Of a stretch of DNA of 64,000 bases, positions 18,450-26,535 are shown one piece after another; within the stretch, counting starts at the first letter, position 1; each line of letters starts with the position of its first letter. This DNA comes from JBQTIY01 sp052387675. GTDB lineage: Bacteria > Planctomycetota > B15-G4. The notes beneath the pieces are model-generated. The model saw only the letters and a list, made by a program, of their open reading frames with translations. It had not been told where the DNA came from and searched no databases. The translations under genes and the position numbers were made by a program. The stretch spans positions 186,001 to 250,000 of the forward strand of contig JBQTIY010000002.1 in the NCBI GenBank assembly GCA_052387675.1, written 5' to 3'.

Positions 18450-18706
18450 CACCCCGCGATCACACGCCCTACCAGCAGGGCATCATCAAGCGCTTCTACG
18501 AGCACCGCGACACGCTCGCTCTGCAGCGCCTGGGCGAGATCGTCTCGGATCTCTATCTGGCCGAGTCCGAGGCCAAGCTGGCCCGCGGCTGGAAGGCCGT
18601 CGAGAAGCAACTGATCGCGGCTGGGGCACCGAAGCATCTCAGCACCACGATCGTGGCCGAGCGCGACCTCGGCGCGCTGGCCAAGCTCATCGCCGAACTG
18701 GGCTGA
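18446..18706 (+). CDS. Small conserved hypothetical protein coupled to the WaaG-like gene
   Basis: 86 residues, soluble and highly charged, predicted mostly helical (KRFYEHRDTLALQRLGEIVSDL, then LARGWKAVEKQLI). No cysteines, signal peptide or membrane segment. I do not recognise a named family. Its ATG overlaps the WaaG-like stop (ATGA), so both are translated together, and composition is that of a real high-GC gene. The pattern of alternating Arg/Lys and Leu suggests a helical hairpin that could bind a partner; that is inference. Confidence 0.75.
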   Translation: MTPRDHTPYQQGIIKRFYEHRDTLALQRLGEIVSDLYLAESEAKLARGWKAVEKQLIAAGAPKHLSTTIVAERDLGALAKLIAELG

Positions 18707-18717
18707 GTGTGCTGACC

Positions 18718-18734
18718 GCGGGCCCACGGCCCGC
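18718..18734. terminator. Perfect GC hairpin between convergent genes
   Basis: Seven-base-pair perfect stem GCGGGCC/GGCCCGC with a three-base loop CAC, in the 36-nt gap between the convergent 86-residue-protein gene and the inositol-phosphate synthase gene. No U-tract follows on either strand, so it would be an atypical bidirectional terminator or 3' stabilising hairpin. Confidence 0.35.
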
Positions 18735-18742
18735 CGCACCGC

Positions 18743-19957
18743 TCACGCCGGCGGGTGGCCTCCGGCGGCCGCGAAGTACTCCATCATGCCGTGAAACTGA
18801 CGGTGCAGGTCGTGCTCCTGCACGCCCAGCGGTGACTTGAAGAAGGGCGCGAGCTGGCGCATCGGGCCCTTCTCACCGCGGCGCATGGCGAGGTCGGTCA
18901 GGCGCACCATGTCCAGCACCAGCGGCGCCGCCAGGATCGAATCGCAACCTTGCCAGGTGAACTGCATCGTCATCTTGTGACCGAGGAAACCCTGGAAATG
19001 GATGAAGTCCCAGGCGGTCTTCAGGTCATTGAGGGATTCGACGTAGTCGATCCCGACATGCGTGTGCACGCCCTCACCGAGAATGCCGGACAGCACGGAA
19101 TCCTTGCTGCGCACCTTGGTGGCCAAGTTGTCGGCGTGAGCCAGGACGCGCCCATCGCGGTCACCCAAGATGTTGTAGCCCACCCAGCTCAGCACGCGCA
19201 GATTGCGGTACTTGAACATCGGCGCCAACGCGCTCTTCACCAGCGTCTCGCCGGTCTTGCCGTCGTTGCCCATGAAGGGCACACCACAGCTTTCGCCGAG
19301 TGCCGCCACGGCGGGACACAGCGCCGCCGTGGAGGGCGTGAAGTTGATGAAGCCGCAGCCCTCGCGGAAGGCCGCGTAGGCGTAGAGCATGCTGGGCCGG
19401 ATGCGCGTCGAGTCGCCGGCGTCCAGCAGCGCCTCGAAGGCGGCCACGTCGGTGATGCGGGCCGCCTCGGGCAGGTCCGGCTCGGTGGAGGCCAGGTTCA
19501 CCACGATGACGCGGTCGACACTTTCGCGCGCACGGAAGGCCCGGATGTCGGCCTGGATGCGCTGGATGATCGAGCGCAGGCCGTCATCATGTCGGGTCAC
19601 GGGGTTGGTGACGATGCCGTCGATGGCCGGACCGGCGTTCACGCAAGTCCCCGGCTTGAGCGCCTCCGAGATGTCCAGCAGATCGTTCTTGAGTTGAGCA
19701 ATGAGTGTCTCGTCGATCGAGCGGCTTTGCTTGGCGATCTCGCAGGCGCTCTCCCAGAAGTTCGACAGCCGCACCTCGTGCCCGCCAAAGACCAGGTCGG
19801 CGACGGGCACCAAGTTCATGGCCGCGAATTCCGGCCGATTCGTGACCAGGCCGGTGTCGTCGATCAAGCCGCGGGCCATGGCGCGCGCACCGGTCACGAG
19901 AGTCGTCCCGATGCCACCCAAGGCACCGATCATCCAGACACCGACGGGTTCGCTCAC
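18743..19957 (-). CDS. Inositol-3-phosphate synthase
   Basis: About 404 residues. An NAD-dependent enzyme converting glucose-6-phosphate to 1D-myo-inositol-3-phosphate, first step toward inositol lipids or other inositol compounds. Visible family features are the N-terminal Rossmann GALGGIGTTLVTG, VVNLASTEP, NFTPSTA, and the catalytic region GNDGKTGETLVKSALAPMF, with GYNILGDRDG following. The GTG at 19957 is preferred because GAGG sits 8 nt upstream; a GTG at 19966 is in frame but has no spaced ribosome site. The gene stands alone between a convergent gene and a divergent MaoC gene. Confidence 0.93.
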   Translation of the reverse strand: MSEPVGVWMIGALGGIGTTLVTGARAMARGLIDDTGLVTNRPEFAAMNLVPVADLVFGGHEVRLSNFWESACEIAKQSRSIDETLIAQLKNDLLDISEALKPGTCVNAGPAIDGIVTNPVTRHDDGLRSIIQRIQADIRAFRARESVDRVIVVNLASTEPDLPEAARITDVAAFEALLDAGDSTRIRPSMLYAYAAFREGCGFINFTPSTAALCPAVAALGESCGVPFMGNDGKTGETLVKSALAPMFKYRNLRVLSWVGYNILGDRDGRVLAHADNLATKVRSKDSVLSGILGEGVHTHVGIDYVESLNDLKTAWDFIHFQGFLGHKMTMQFTWQGCDSILAAPLVLDMVRLTDLAMRRGEKGPMRQLAPFFKSPLGVQEHDLHRQFHGMMEYFAAAGGHPPA

Positions 19958-20100
19958 CGTGTACACCTCGCAGGGAAGAGACCCGGCCGCAACGGACGAG
20001 AGGCCCTGATTGCAAGCCGGGCGGAAAGGGGCGGCGGATTCTAAGCCTGCGCCCCGAAAAAGCTGGCAGGCGGATGTTCCGCCCCCGATGATCCCCCGGC

Positions 20101-20580
20101 GTGCAATTCGCAGCTCATAGCTTCGAGGACTTTCGCGTCGGCGACGAGTTTCTCAGCGGTGCCCGTCCCGTCTCGCGGGCCGACATCGACGCTTTCACGA
20201 AGCTCTCGGGCGACCACACGGCCCTGCACTCCGATGACCGCTATGCGGCCGCCACACCCTTCGGCGGCGTCGTCGCCCACGGCGCCCTCTCACTCGCGTT
20301 GGCCACCGGCTTGGCCTACGAAACAGGCCTCTTTGAAGGGACTGTCCTCGCGGTGCGCTCGATGGATGTGCGCTTCGAACGCCCGGTTTTCCCCGGCGAC
20401 ACACTGACCCTCCGTCTGCGCGTCGAGAGCCACGATCCCCGCCCTAAACCCGACCGGGGCCTGCTGTTCTTCGACATGGCACTGGTGAACCAGTCCGGTA
20501 AGGACGTGCTTGGTGGGCGTTGGTGCCTGCTCCTTCGGCGTCGGGTAGCCCCTCCGGCCGGATTGACACCCAACCTGTAG
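20101..20580 (+). CDS. MaoC family (R)-hydratase-like dehydratase
   Basis: 159 residues with a single hotdog fold. The hydratase 2 motif is intact: DIDAFTKLSGDHTALHSDD, with the Asp/His pair, followed by FGGVVAHGALSLAL. These enzymes hydrate enoyl-CoA or related thioesters. The start is a GTG at 20101 without a clear ribosome site. The promoter of the next gene overlaps the 3' end of this one. The family includes fatty-acid, PHA and secondary-metabolism enzymes, and the sequence does not decide which. Confidence 0.87.
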   Translation: MQFAAHSFEDFRVGDEFLSGARPVSRADIDAFTKLSGDHTALHSDDRYAAATPFGGVVAHGALSLALATGLAYETGLFEGTVLAVRSMDVRFERPVFPGDTLTLRLRVESHDPRPKPDRGLLFFDMALVNQSGKDVLGGRWCLLLRRRVAPPAGLTPNL

Positions 20581-20592
20581 AAGCACTAGACT
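20563..20592 (+). promoter_or_regulatory. Sigma-70-like promoter for the small gene at 20672
   Basis: A perfect -35 TTGACA (20563-20568) is followed after 18 nt by TAGACT (20587-20592). It overlaps the stop codon of the MaoC gene and would start RNA near 20599, leaving a leader of about 70 nt. It is one of the two best -35 boxes seen in the window. Confidence 0.6.
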
Positions 20593-20610
20593 CCGCCCCA
20601 TGGCATAGGT

Positions 20611-20650
20611 GGTGGTCCTACCACCCGTTGCGCCCGGTGGCTCCGGGCGC
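20611..20650 (+). promoter_or_regulatory. Two perfect hairpins in the 5' leader of the small gene
   Basis: Hairpin 1 is GGTGGT/ACCACC with loop CCT (20611-20625). Hairpin 2 is GCGCCCGG/CCGGGCGC with loop TGGCT (20630-20650). Both lie between the predicted transcript start and the GGGAGGG ribosome site at 20661-20667. There is no U-tract after hairpin 2, so these look like leader structure (stability or protein binding) rather than a terminator. Confidence 0.5.
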
Positions 20651-20671
20651 CACACTCCCTGGGAGGGTTCT

Positions 20672-20908
20672 ATGGTTCGTAAGGAGAAGTCCGCTTCGGC
20701 TGCGTTTGTGGAATGGGCCGAGCAAGTTGAATGGGTCGAGGTCGTGCTGCGGGACGGTCGCACGCTGCAGGGCAACGTGATCCGCAACCCCATCCGGCAT
20801 ACCGGGACGATCGTGAATGCGGTCACCGAGACGCGCTTCGATTTCCCGCTGGACGACGTGCAGGCGGTCCGCAAAGTGACCGACCCCCGCCTGCTCAATC
20901 TCGTCTAG
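20672..20908 (+). CDS. Small basic/acidic protein, possible Sm-like (SH3-barrel) fold
   Basis: 78 residues. The N-terminal third is a charged helix (VRKEKSASAAFVEWAEQ); the rest alternates beta strands: VEVVLRDGRTLQGNVIRN, GTIVNAVTETRFDFPL, DDVQAVRKV. A strand carrying DGRTLQGNV resembles the Sm1 motif of Hfq/LSm proteins, so RNA binding is possible but not shown. ATG 20672 has a strong GGGAGGG site 4 nt upstream. The gene has its own promoter, a hairpin-rich leader and an intrinsic terminator, so it is a short monocistronic unit that looks highly expressed. I do not recognise a named family. Confidence 0.75.
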   Translation: MVRKEKSASAAFVEWAEQVEWVEVVLRDGRTLQGNVIRNPIRHTGTIVNAVTETRFDFPLDDVQAVRKVTDPRLLNLV

Positions 20909-20938
20909 AGTTCGTCGGACATTTGTCCCACACACGGC

Positions 20939-20968
20939 CGCCGCCGAGGATTCGGCGGCGTCCGTTTT
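20939..20968 (+). terminator. Intrinsic terminator after the small gene
   Basis: Perfect 9-bp stem CGCCGCCGA/TCGGCGGCG with loop GGAT (20939-20960), followed by a short downstream spacer and TTTT (20965-20968). Three more outer pairs form after a mismatch. It ends the 20672 transcript before the HEAT-repeat gene. Confidence 0.75.
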
Positions 20969-21073
20969 CTGGGCTCGTGACGTTCCGATGTCTGGTGCGG
21001 CATGCTATCCAGCCTGACACACCGAACTCGGCAACCGGCCAACACCTCTTCTCCGCTCCTTCGAGGTTCCCAA

Positions 21074-23017
21074 ATGAAAACCATCGCCTCCGTGCTGATC
21101 GTGCTCGGCCTGGTCAGTTCCCCGCTTTGGGCTCATGGTGGCCAGTACAAGGGCCCGGCCGACGCTGCGGGCGCATCGAGCGGTAGCGGCGGCAACGCCG
21201 GCCCCCCCACGAACCCAGCCGGGGCCAGTTCGCCGGCTCCGGGTGCCACGACGGGCGGTGCAGCAACCGGTACGGGAGCGCCCACGGGTGGCAAGGGTGC
21301 CCGCGGCGATACCGGCAAGGGCGCTTCGCAGACAGGGACGTCGCAAACCGATCTAGAGGAGAACTTCGAGATCTGGGAGTACTGGTGGGAGAACAACAAG
21401 GACCAGTACCTGAACCTCAAGAACCGGCTCGTGAGCACCTCGAGTCAGACCGGTTCCTCGGGCTTGCTGTCGGGCCGCGGCCGCAAGGACGCTGGCAAGT
21501 CGACGCGCCGCCCCAGTGACGAACTCATCGCGAACGAAGTCATTCCGACGCTGACTTCAATCATGAGCGCAACGGACAAGGGCGACATCATCGACTCCGC
21601 TGTGCTCGCCATGGCGCGCTCGAGCCGCCCCACGTCTCACGATGCTGTCTTGGCGGTGGCGCTGCCGCTCATCAGCCACAAGGAACTTTCAGTCCAGACG
21701 TCCGCCACGCTTTCTCTGGGTGTCTTGGGCTCCGCCAAGGCCATCAAGCCGTTGCGTGACCTCATGGCGGACACCGGCGAGGGCCGCAAGCTCACCGGTG
21801 GCAATGTTCCGTGGCTGGTGCGTGCCTTCGCCGCGCTTTCACTCGGACTGATCAACGATCCCAGTTCCACGAGCGCGCTCATGGACATCGTGGCGAACCT
21901 GCCCGACTCCGACCGCGACATCAAAGTCTGCGCCATCGTCGGCCTGGGCCTGATGGACAACGCGCAGTCGGCCGAGGCGAGCAAGTTCCTGGTCAAGATG
22001 CTGGGCGATGCCAAGCTCGACTCGATCACCAAGAGCTATGTGCCCACCTCGCTGGCGAAGCTCAACAGCCGCCTCGACAACCCCGACCCCAGCGTGCTGC
22101 CGGCCCTGCTGCAAACCTTCAACGACCGCGACACCGATGACTCGGTCCGCCAGTCGGCAGCGATCGGCCTGGGGCTGCTCGGGCATGTCACCCACGAAGA
22201 GGTCATGAAGGCGCTCTTGGACTACATCAGTGCCGGCAAGGACATCCAGACCCGCCACTTCTGCTTTATCAGCTTGGCGCAGATCGGCGATCGCGACACG
22301 AGTCCGCAGGAGCACGTCGAGGTTCACGAACGAATCAAGAAGCTGCTGCTCAAGGAAGTCAGCAAGCCCGACGCGAAGTCCAACCGCTCTTGGGCGGCGC
22401 TCGCTTCGGCGATCTATGCCAAGGGCCGCGAGAGCGAGGGCACCTTCCTGGCCGAGATCTCTGCGGCCTATGAGAAGGAGAAGGACCCGTCCTTCAAGGC
22501 GGCCTTCGCGCTGGCACTGGGTCTGCTCAATGCGCAACACATGGGCGGTCAGATCTTCGAGGACTTCCAGGGGAGCCGCGACTACGACTTCAAGGGTTAC
22601 GCCAGCGTGGCCCTCGGTTTCATGAATCATTCGGCGGCGGCAGACACGCTGCGCGAGGTCTGCAAGAACAAGACCATCACCCCGAACTATCGCCTGCAGG
22701 TCGCGACCGCATTGGGACTCATGGGAGACACCGAGGCGGTCGACACCCTCGTCAGCACGCTCGAAGATGCTCAGACCTTGGGTGTCTCCTCGGCGGTGGC
22801 CAAGGCGCTCGGCCTCATCGGCGACGTCCAGGCAATCGAGCCGCTCAAGGCGATTGCCTTCGACACGACCAAGCCCATTCTCACGCGGGCCTTCGCCTGC
22901 GTGGCCCTTGGCATCGTCTGCGAGAAGTCGGACCTGCCCTGGAACGCGGCCATCAGCCAGGACAACAACTACCGGGCGGGTGTGCCGGCCATCGATGAGG
23001 TGCTGGACATCCTCTGA
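21074..23017 (+). CDS. Secreted HEAT-repeat protein with Gly/Thr-rich N-terminal linker
   Basis: 647 residues. A signal peptide (1-20, probable cut after SSPLWA) is followed by a Gly/Ala/Thr/Pro low-complexity region (about 25-90). Then comes a Trp-rich segment FEIWEYWWENNKDQYLNLK (about 98-117), and the rest is a series of HEAT/PBS-lyase-like helical pairs (IGLGLLG, ALGLMGD, ALGLIGD repeats). No catalytic motif is visible; a periplasmic or surface scaffold is likely. ATG 21074 is used, with GAGG 8 nt upstream. The 3' end overlaps the convergent gene by 49 nt. Confidence 0.83.
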   Translation: MKTIASVLIVLGLVSSPLWAHGGQYKGPADAAGASSGSGGNAGPPTNPAGASSPAPGATTGGAATGTGAPTGGKGARGDTGKGASQTGTSQTDLEENFEIWEYWWENNKDQYLNLKNRLVSTSSQTGSSGLLSGRGRKDAGKSTRRPSDELIANEVIPTLTSIMSATDKGDIIDSAVLAMARSSRPTSHDAVLAVALPLISHKELSVQTSATLSLGVLGSAKAIKPLRDLMADTGEGRKLTGGNVPWLVRAFAALSLGLINDPSSTSALMDIVANLPDSDRDIKVCAIVGLGLMDNAQSAEASKFLVKMLGDAKLDSITKSYVPTSLAKLNSRLDNPDPSVLPALLQTFNDRDTDDSVRQSAAIGLGLLGHVTHEEVMKALLDYISAGKDIQTRHFCFISLAQIGDRDTSPQEHVEVHERIKKLLLKEVSKPDAKSNRSWAALASAIYAKGRESEGTFLAEISAAYEKEKDPSFKAAFALALGLLNAQHMGGQIFEDFQGSRDYDFKGYASVALGFMNHSAAADTLREVCKNKTITPNYRLQVATALGLMGDTEAVDTLVSTLEDAQTLGVSSAVAKALGLIGDVQAIEPLKAIAFDTTKPILTRAFACVALGIVCEKSDLPWNAAISQDNNYRAGVPAIDEVLDIL

Positions 23018-23499
23018 TCGGCCGCGCTGCGGCGCAGCAGCCAGAGCCCAGTGATCAGCACGACCAGGGCGAAGGCGCCCACAGCCAGCCGGAGACGACT
23101 TGCCGCCTGAGTAAGTTCGGCCTGCCGACTGCTCAGGTTCCCTGCCAGCTTGAGATTGCCGGTGAGCGCTTCCGTGAGTTGGTCGACTTGCGACACCGGC
23201 GCCTCGGCCGGGCCCGTCTGAAGCTCACGGAGCAAGTCGAGAGCACGCTGGTAGTGTTGCTGCGCCGCCTCGGGGAGGTCGCGCTCGTAGGCGACGTTGC
23301 CGAGCAGCAGTTGAGCGCGCACCGTCTCCACTGACGGAGGACCTCCGGCCAGTGGTGCGAGGTGTTGAGCGGCTTGCGCGAGTTGACCGCGCTGCAGGGC
23401 GAGGCGGCCGGCTTCGAGCGCCGCGCTGTCTTGCGGGACGGCGTTGACCAGTCCGAGGCAGGAGCTCAGCAGCCAGGGAGCCAGGGAAGCCGCACTCAC
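22969..23499 (-). CDS. TPR-like protein with C-terminal membrane anchor
   Basis: 176 residues. An N-terminal signal peptide (about 1-20) is followed by helices with TPR character (LQRGQLAQAAQHLAP, LLLGNVAYERDLPEAAQQHY). A membrane helix then spans about 141-160 (LAVGAFALVVLITGLWLLRR) with a short basic tail. The GTG at 23499 is chosen because it overlaps the upstream stop (GTGA) and has GGAGG 8 nt before it. The last 49 nt are antisense to the end of the HEAT-repeat gene. Function unknown; it is the last gene of a hydrolase-like/spermidine-synthase-like operon. Confidence 0.72.
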   Translation of the reverse strand: MSAASLAPWLLSSCLGLVNAVPQDSAALEAGRLALQRGQLAQAAQHLAPLAGGPPSVETVRAQLLLGNVAYERDLPEAAQQHYQRALDLLRELQTGPAEAPVSQVDQLTEALTGNLKLAGNLSSRQAELTQAASRLRLAVGAFALVVLITGLWLLRRSAADQRMSSTSSMAGTPAR

Positions 23500-25007
23500 G
23501 GCGCACGCCTCCAACTGCGATGAGCCAGCGCCTCGACGGCATCATGTCCGTCGCGCAGCACCGTGCAGCCGTCGCCCGCCAGTCCGGCGAAGAGCTGCCC
23601 ATCGACCATCCAGCCCACGGCTGGAGCGACGTCGCTGCGATCCAGTCGGGCCTGCCATTCGGCTGCCGTGGGTGCAGCGCCGTTCCAGCCAAGCAGCAGC
23701 AGGTTGCGCGTACCTGGCACTCGTGCCAAGCGGACATCGGCGAAGGAGGCCGCAAAGGTGCCGGCGACGGCGCTCACCACAGGATCGTCGTGCGCTCGGC
23801 CGCTGAGATTCAGAGCTGCGACTCCCCCGGGGAGCAGTCGCGCGCGAACCTCGTCGAAGAACTCGCGCGTGCAGAGGTGCGGCGGCAGATAGATCTGCTG
23901 CGCGTAGGCATCCAAGAGAATGGCGCCATAGGGCCCCGGCAAGTGGCGCAAGGCCACGCGGCCGTCGACGCCGGCCAGCACGGAGACGGCCTCGGGGAGC
24001 TCAAACCATTGACGACCCAGGGCAACGAGTTCGGCATCGAGCTCAACTCCGGTCACGCGGGCGGCGTCATCCACGGCCAGAATCTGCCGCGCCATCGTGC
24101 CGCCGCCGAGGCCGATGATGAGCACATCGCGGCGCCCATCGGCCGAGGCCGGCGCGAGCAGCGCCGGCGCGACGAAGGCATCGAAGTAGCGGCCCGTCCA
24201 GAGTCTTCCGGGCAGCAGCGCCGAGTGGAAACTGTCGAGCCCCTCGTTGAGACGCAGCAAGCGTGTGCCGTCGTCGTCGACGACAACTCGGGCGAACTGA
24301 TAGGGAGTTTCGACAGCGGCCAGCAGGCGCGCATCGGCCGGGGCCCGGGGTAGCAGCGCGAGCCCCAGCGGCAAGACAACGCTCAGCAACGCACGCGGTG
24401 CGCGCTGCGCACTGCCCAAGGCGACGGCCAGTCCGGCCAGCAGCAGCAGAGCACCGGCGCCGCGTACGGCGGCTTCCGAGCCGACAGCCTCGAGCAGCCA
24501 GTGCGTCGCGCCGAAGGTGCCCAGCAGGCTCCCGAACGTGCCCGCACCCAGCACCCGCCCGGTCACGCGGCCGGGCGACTGGCTCGCATCGGCTGACAGC
24601 CGCACCAGCCACGGCGTCACGGCCCCCATCGCGACCATCGGCACGAGCAAACCGAGCATCGCCATCAGGAGCGAGCCGTAGGTCACGAAAGCGAATGCTT
24701 CCTCCAGCAGCAGATCCGCCGGCAGGAGCCTGGGCGCGCCCAGACGCACGGCGTCGGGCAGCGCGAGGGAGAAGGCACCCGCCACAACCAACAGCGACGC
24801 CGGGCGAAAGCCATGACCCGCCTCAGCCCAGCGTCCGCCCAGCCACTGCCCCAGGGCCAGTGAGGCGAGCACCACGCCAATGACATTCGTCCAGACGAGT
24901 TGGCTCTGTCCGAACCAAGGCGCCATGAGCCGCACCGCCAGCAGCTCGATGACCATGACTGCCGCTCCCGTCGCGCAAGCGACTCCGAGCAGCAGGCCTT
25001 GTCTCAC
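23496..25007 (-). CDS. Membrane-fused spermidine synthase-like protein
   Basis: 503 residues. The N-terminal half (about 1-235) is polytopic, around seven hydrophobic segments. The C-terminal half has the aminopropyltransferase/methyltransferase Rossmann fold: LIIGLGGGTMARQIL, TGVELDAEL and ILLDAYAQQIYLPPHL. Such membrane-SpeE fusions are widespread, and most lack proven spermidine synthase activity; the DAYAQQ segment replaces the usual Asp-rich polyamine site, so true polyamine synthesis is doubtful. It overlaps both neighbours by 4 nt (ATGA, GTGA), so it is the middle gene of a tightly coupled trio. Confidence 0.8.
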   Translation of the reverse strand: MRQGLLLGVACATGAAVMVIELLAVRLMAPWFGQSQLVWTNVIGVVLASLALGQWLGGRWAEAGHGFRPASLLVVAGAFSLALPDAVRLGAPRLLPADLLLEEAFAFVTYGSLLMAMLGLLVPMVAMGAVTPWLVRLSADASQSPGRVTGRVLGAGTFGSLLGTFGATHWLLEAVGSEAAVRGAGALLLLAGLAVALGSAQRAPRALLSVVLPLGLALLPRAPADARLLAAVETPYQFARVVVDDDGTRLLRLNEGLDSFHSALLPGRLWTGRYFDAFVAPALLAPASADGRRDVLIIGLGGGTMARQILAVDDAARVTGVELDAELVALGRQWFELPEAVSVLAGVDGRVALRHLPGPYGAILLDAYAQQIYLPPHLCTREFFDEVRARLLPGGVAALNLSGRAHDDPVVSAVAGTFAASFADVRLARVPGTRNLLLLGWNGAAPTAAEWQARLDRSDVAPAVGWMVDGQLFAGLAGDGCTVLRDGHDAVEALAHRSWRRAP

Positions 25008-26440
25008 GGGGACTTGGCCGGCGGGACGTTCGGGTCGATCTCGCTGATCATGATCCGCGCCGGGTACACGCCGCCAAAGCCATCCGAGTTGAAGTAGCGC
25101 GTATCGAGCAAGCGCTTGAGACTGCGCGGCAGCAATTCGCGCGCCCGTTCCTTGCCGTTCACGAGCACGACCACGGCCTTGTCCAAGTCCAGAAGGGCAT
25201 CAGAAAGGTGCAGAGAGAGAGCGCGCACGTTCACGGTTTCGACATGGATTGTGTTTTGGGCCCGGTCGATGCGGGCGTGAATGCGCGGATAGTCGCGATC
25301 AGAGGGTTTGACGTTTACGCGGAGCGTCACCTCGTCGGCCAGCACCCAGCCGGCGCTCTGAAAACTGAGACTGCCCATGCCGAAGCGAATCTCGGCCGGC
25401 GCCAGATCGCGCCGGCACTCGGCCATCCAGGCGGCCGTCGCCTGACGCGTGGCCGCGCTCGGAGTCAGCGCCGAGCCTTCGTCGTTGACGAGTTGCAACT
25501 TGACCTTGCCTGCGAAGGCCGCTTCGACGTCCGCAGCGGGCGGCACGTCCGCATCCGTGGCCCCGCGCACGTACAGCACGGGCGCACCGCCGAGATTCTC
25601 GTACACCAGATCGTCCGCGCCCACAGCAGCCGAGCGCAGGATCATGCCGGCAAACCAGGAGGGGTAGCCCGTGGCGACACGCTGCACGTCGAGACCGGCT
25701 GCGCCCCAGCCATCCAGGAAGAGCCTCGAGCGGTCGTAACGCACCTGCTGGTTCAGCACGCGCAGCACGGTGAAGAGCAAGTAGAGCCCGTCGTTGCTCA
25801 GCCAACTCGAGCTGAGTTCCTGCGTGGACAGCGAGCGTTCCGGGCCGCCCTCTAGGCCGAGCGGAATGAGGATCGTGGTCGTCGGCAGCAAGTCTTCGTA
25901 GAGAGTCTTCGCGTCGGCCAGAGTCTTGGCATCCAGTTCGTCGCCGGTCAGCCCGTAGGTTGGCTTGAGCGCGAAGAGCACCGGGAAGTCCGTCTCGGCC
26001 TTGCCGTAGCCCGCCGGCAGGGAGAGGAGGCAGGCACCGCGGATGTCATCCTTCTTGTCGGCGGGGTCGAGTGGATCCACGAAGACGTGGCGAAAGAATC
26101 CCTTGCCCGCCTGGTTCTTGAGTTTGAGGCGCTCCTCTTCGGGCACCTTGGAGAGTTCGAAGACCCGGTCCCAGTCCCCGGGATAGCGCAAGAGTTCTGA
26201 GACATCTTTCAGCTTCAGCCGCTTCGCCAGCGGCACCATGGCCTTGTTCAGCTTTTCGAGGTGCTCCGCCTGGGCCTTGTAGTCGCCCGCATCCAGCGCG
26301 CTGAAATAGCTGCTGACTTCAGTGCCCAGTTTGACCAGGTCTTTGTCGGTCAGGCTCGAACGAGCCAAGTCACCCACCGCCGGCGTGGGATCGGCCAAGC
26401 CGATGAGGGCGAGCAGGAGTGTCAGGCGTGCGACCAGCAT
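25004..26440 (-). CDS. Secreted alpha/beta-hydrolase-like protein lacking the nucleophile
   Basis: 478 residues with a signal peptide (about 1-20), a helical charged region (25-110), and a hydrolase-like core: LLSLPAGYGKAETDFPVLFALKPTYG, then LFLDGWGAAGLDVQRVATGYPSWFAG. That element sits where a nucleophile elbow GxSxG would be, but Gly246 replaces Ser. A His-containing C-terminal beta region follows. The fold assignment is by pattern only. It is probably non-catalytic, or a binding protein. A promoter-like TTGATC-16-TACACT lies upstream, and it is the first gene of the trio with the spermidine-synthase-like and TPR-like genes. Confidence 0.6.
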   Translation of the reverse strand: MLVARLTLLLALIGLADPTPAVGDLARSSLTDKDLVKLGTEVSSYFSALDAGDYKAQAEHLEKLNKAMVPLAKRLKLKDVSELLRYPGDWDRVFELSKVPEEERLKLKNQAGKGFFRHVFVDPLDPADKKDDIRGACLLSLPAGYGKAETDFPVLFALKPTYGLTGDELDAKTLADAKTLYEDLLPTTTILIPLGLEGGPERSLSTQELSSSWLSNDGLYLLFTVLRVLNQQVRYDRSRLFLDGWGAAGLDVQRVATGYPSWFAGMILRSAAVGADDLVYENLGGAPVLYVRGATDADVPPAADVEAAFAGKVKLQLVNDEGSALTPSAATRQATAAWMAECRRDLAPAEIRFGMGSLSFQSAGWVLADEVTLRVNVKPSDRDYPRIHARIDRAQNTIHVETVNVRALSLHLSDALLDLDKAVVVLVNGKERARELLPRSLKRLLDTRYFNSDGFGGVYPARIMISEIDPNVPPAKSP

Positions 26441-26507
26441 GGTGAATCCTCGGAGATCGCGGACAGACGGCCAAGCTCAGGGAGTCTGGGCCGGCGAGGG
26501 ACTGGCG

Positions 26508-26535
26508 AGTGTAGCGGAGGCCCTCGGGGGATCAA
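26508..26535 (-). promoter_or_regulatory. Promoter candidate for the hydrolase-like operon
   Basis: On the minus strand TTGATC (26535-26530) and TACACT (26513-26508) are separated by 16 nt, giving a start near 26501 and a leader of about 60 nt before ATG 26440. The -35 box overlaps the stop codon of the upstream TPR gene. Confidence 0.4.
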
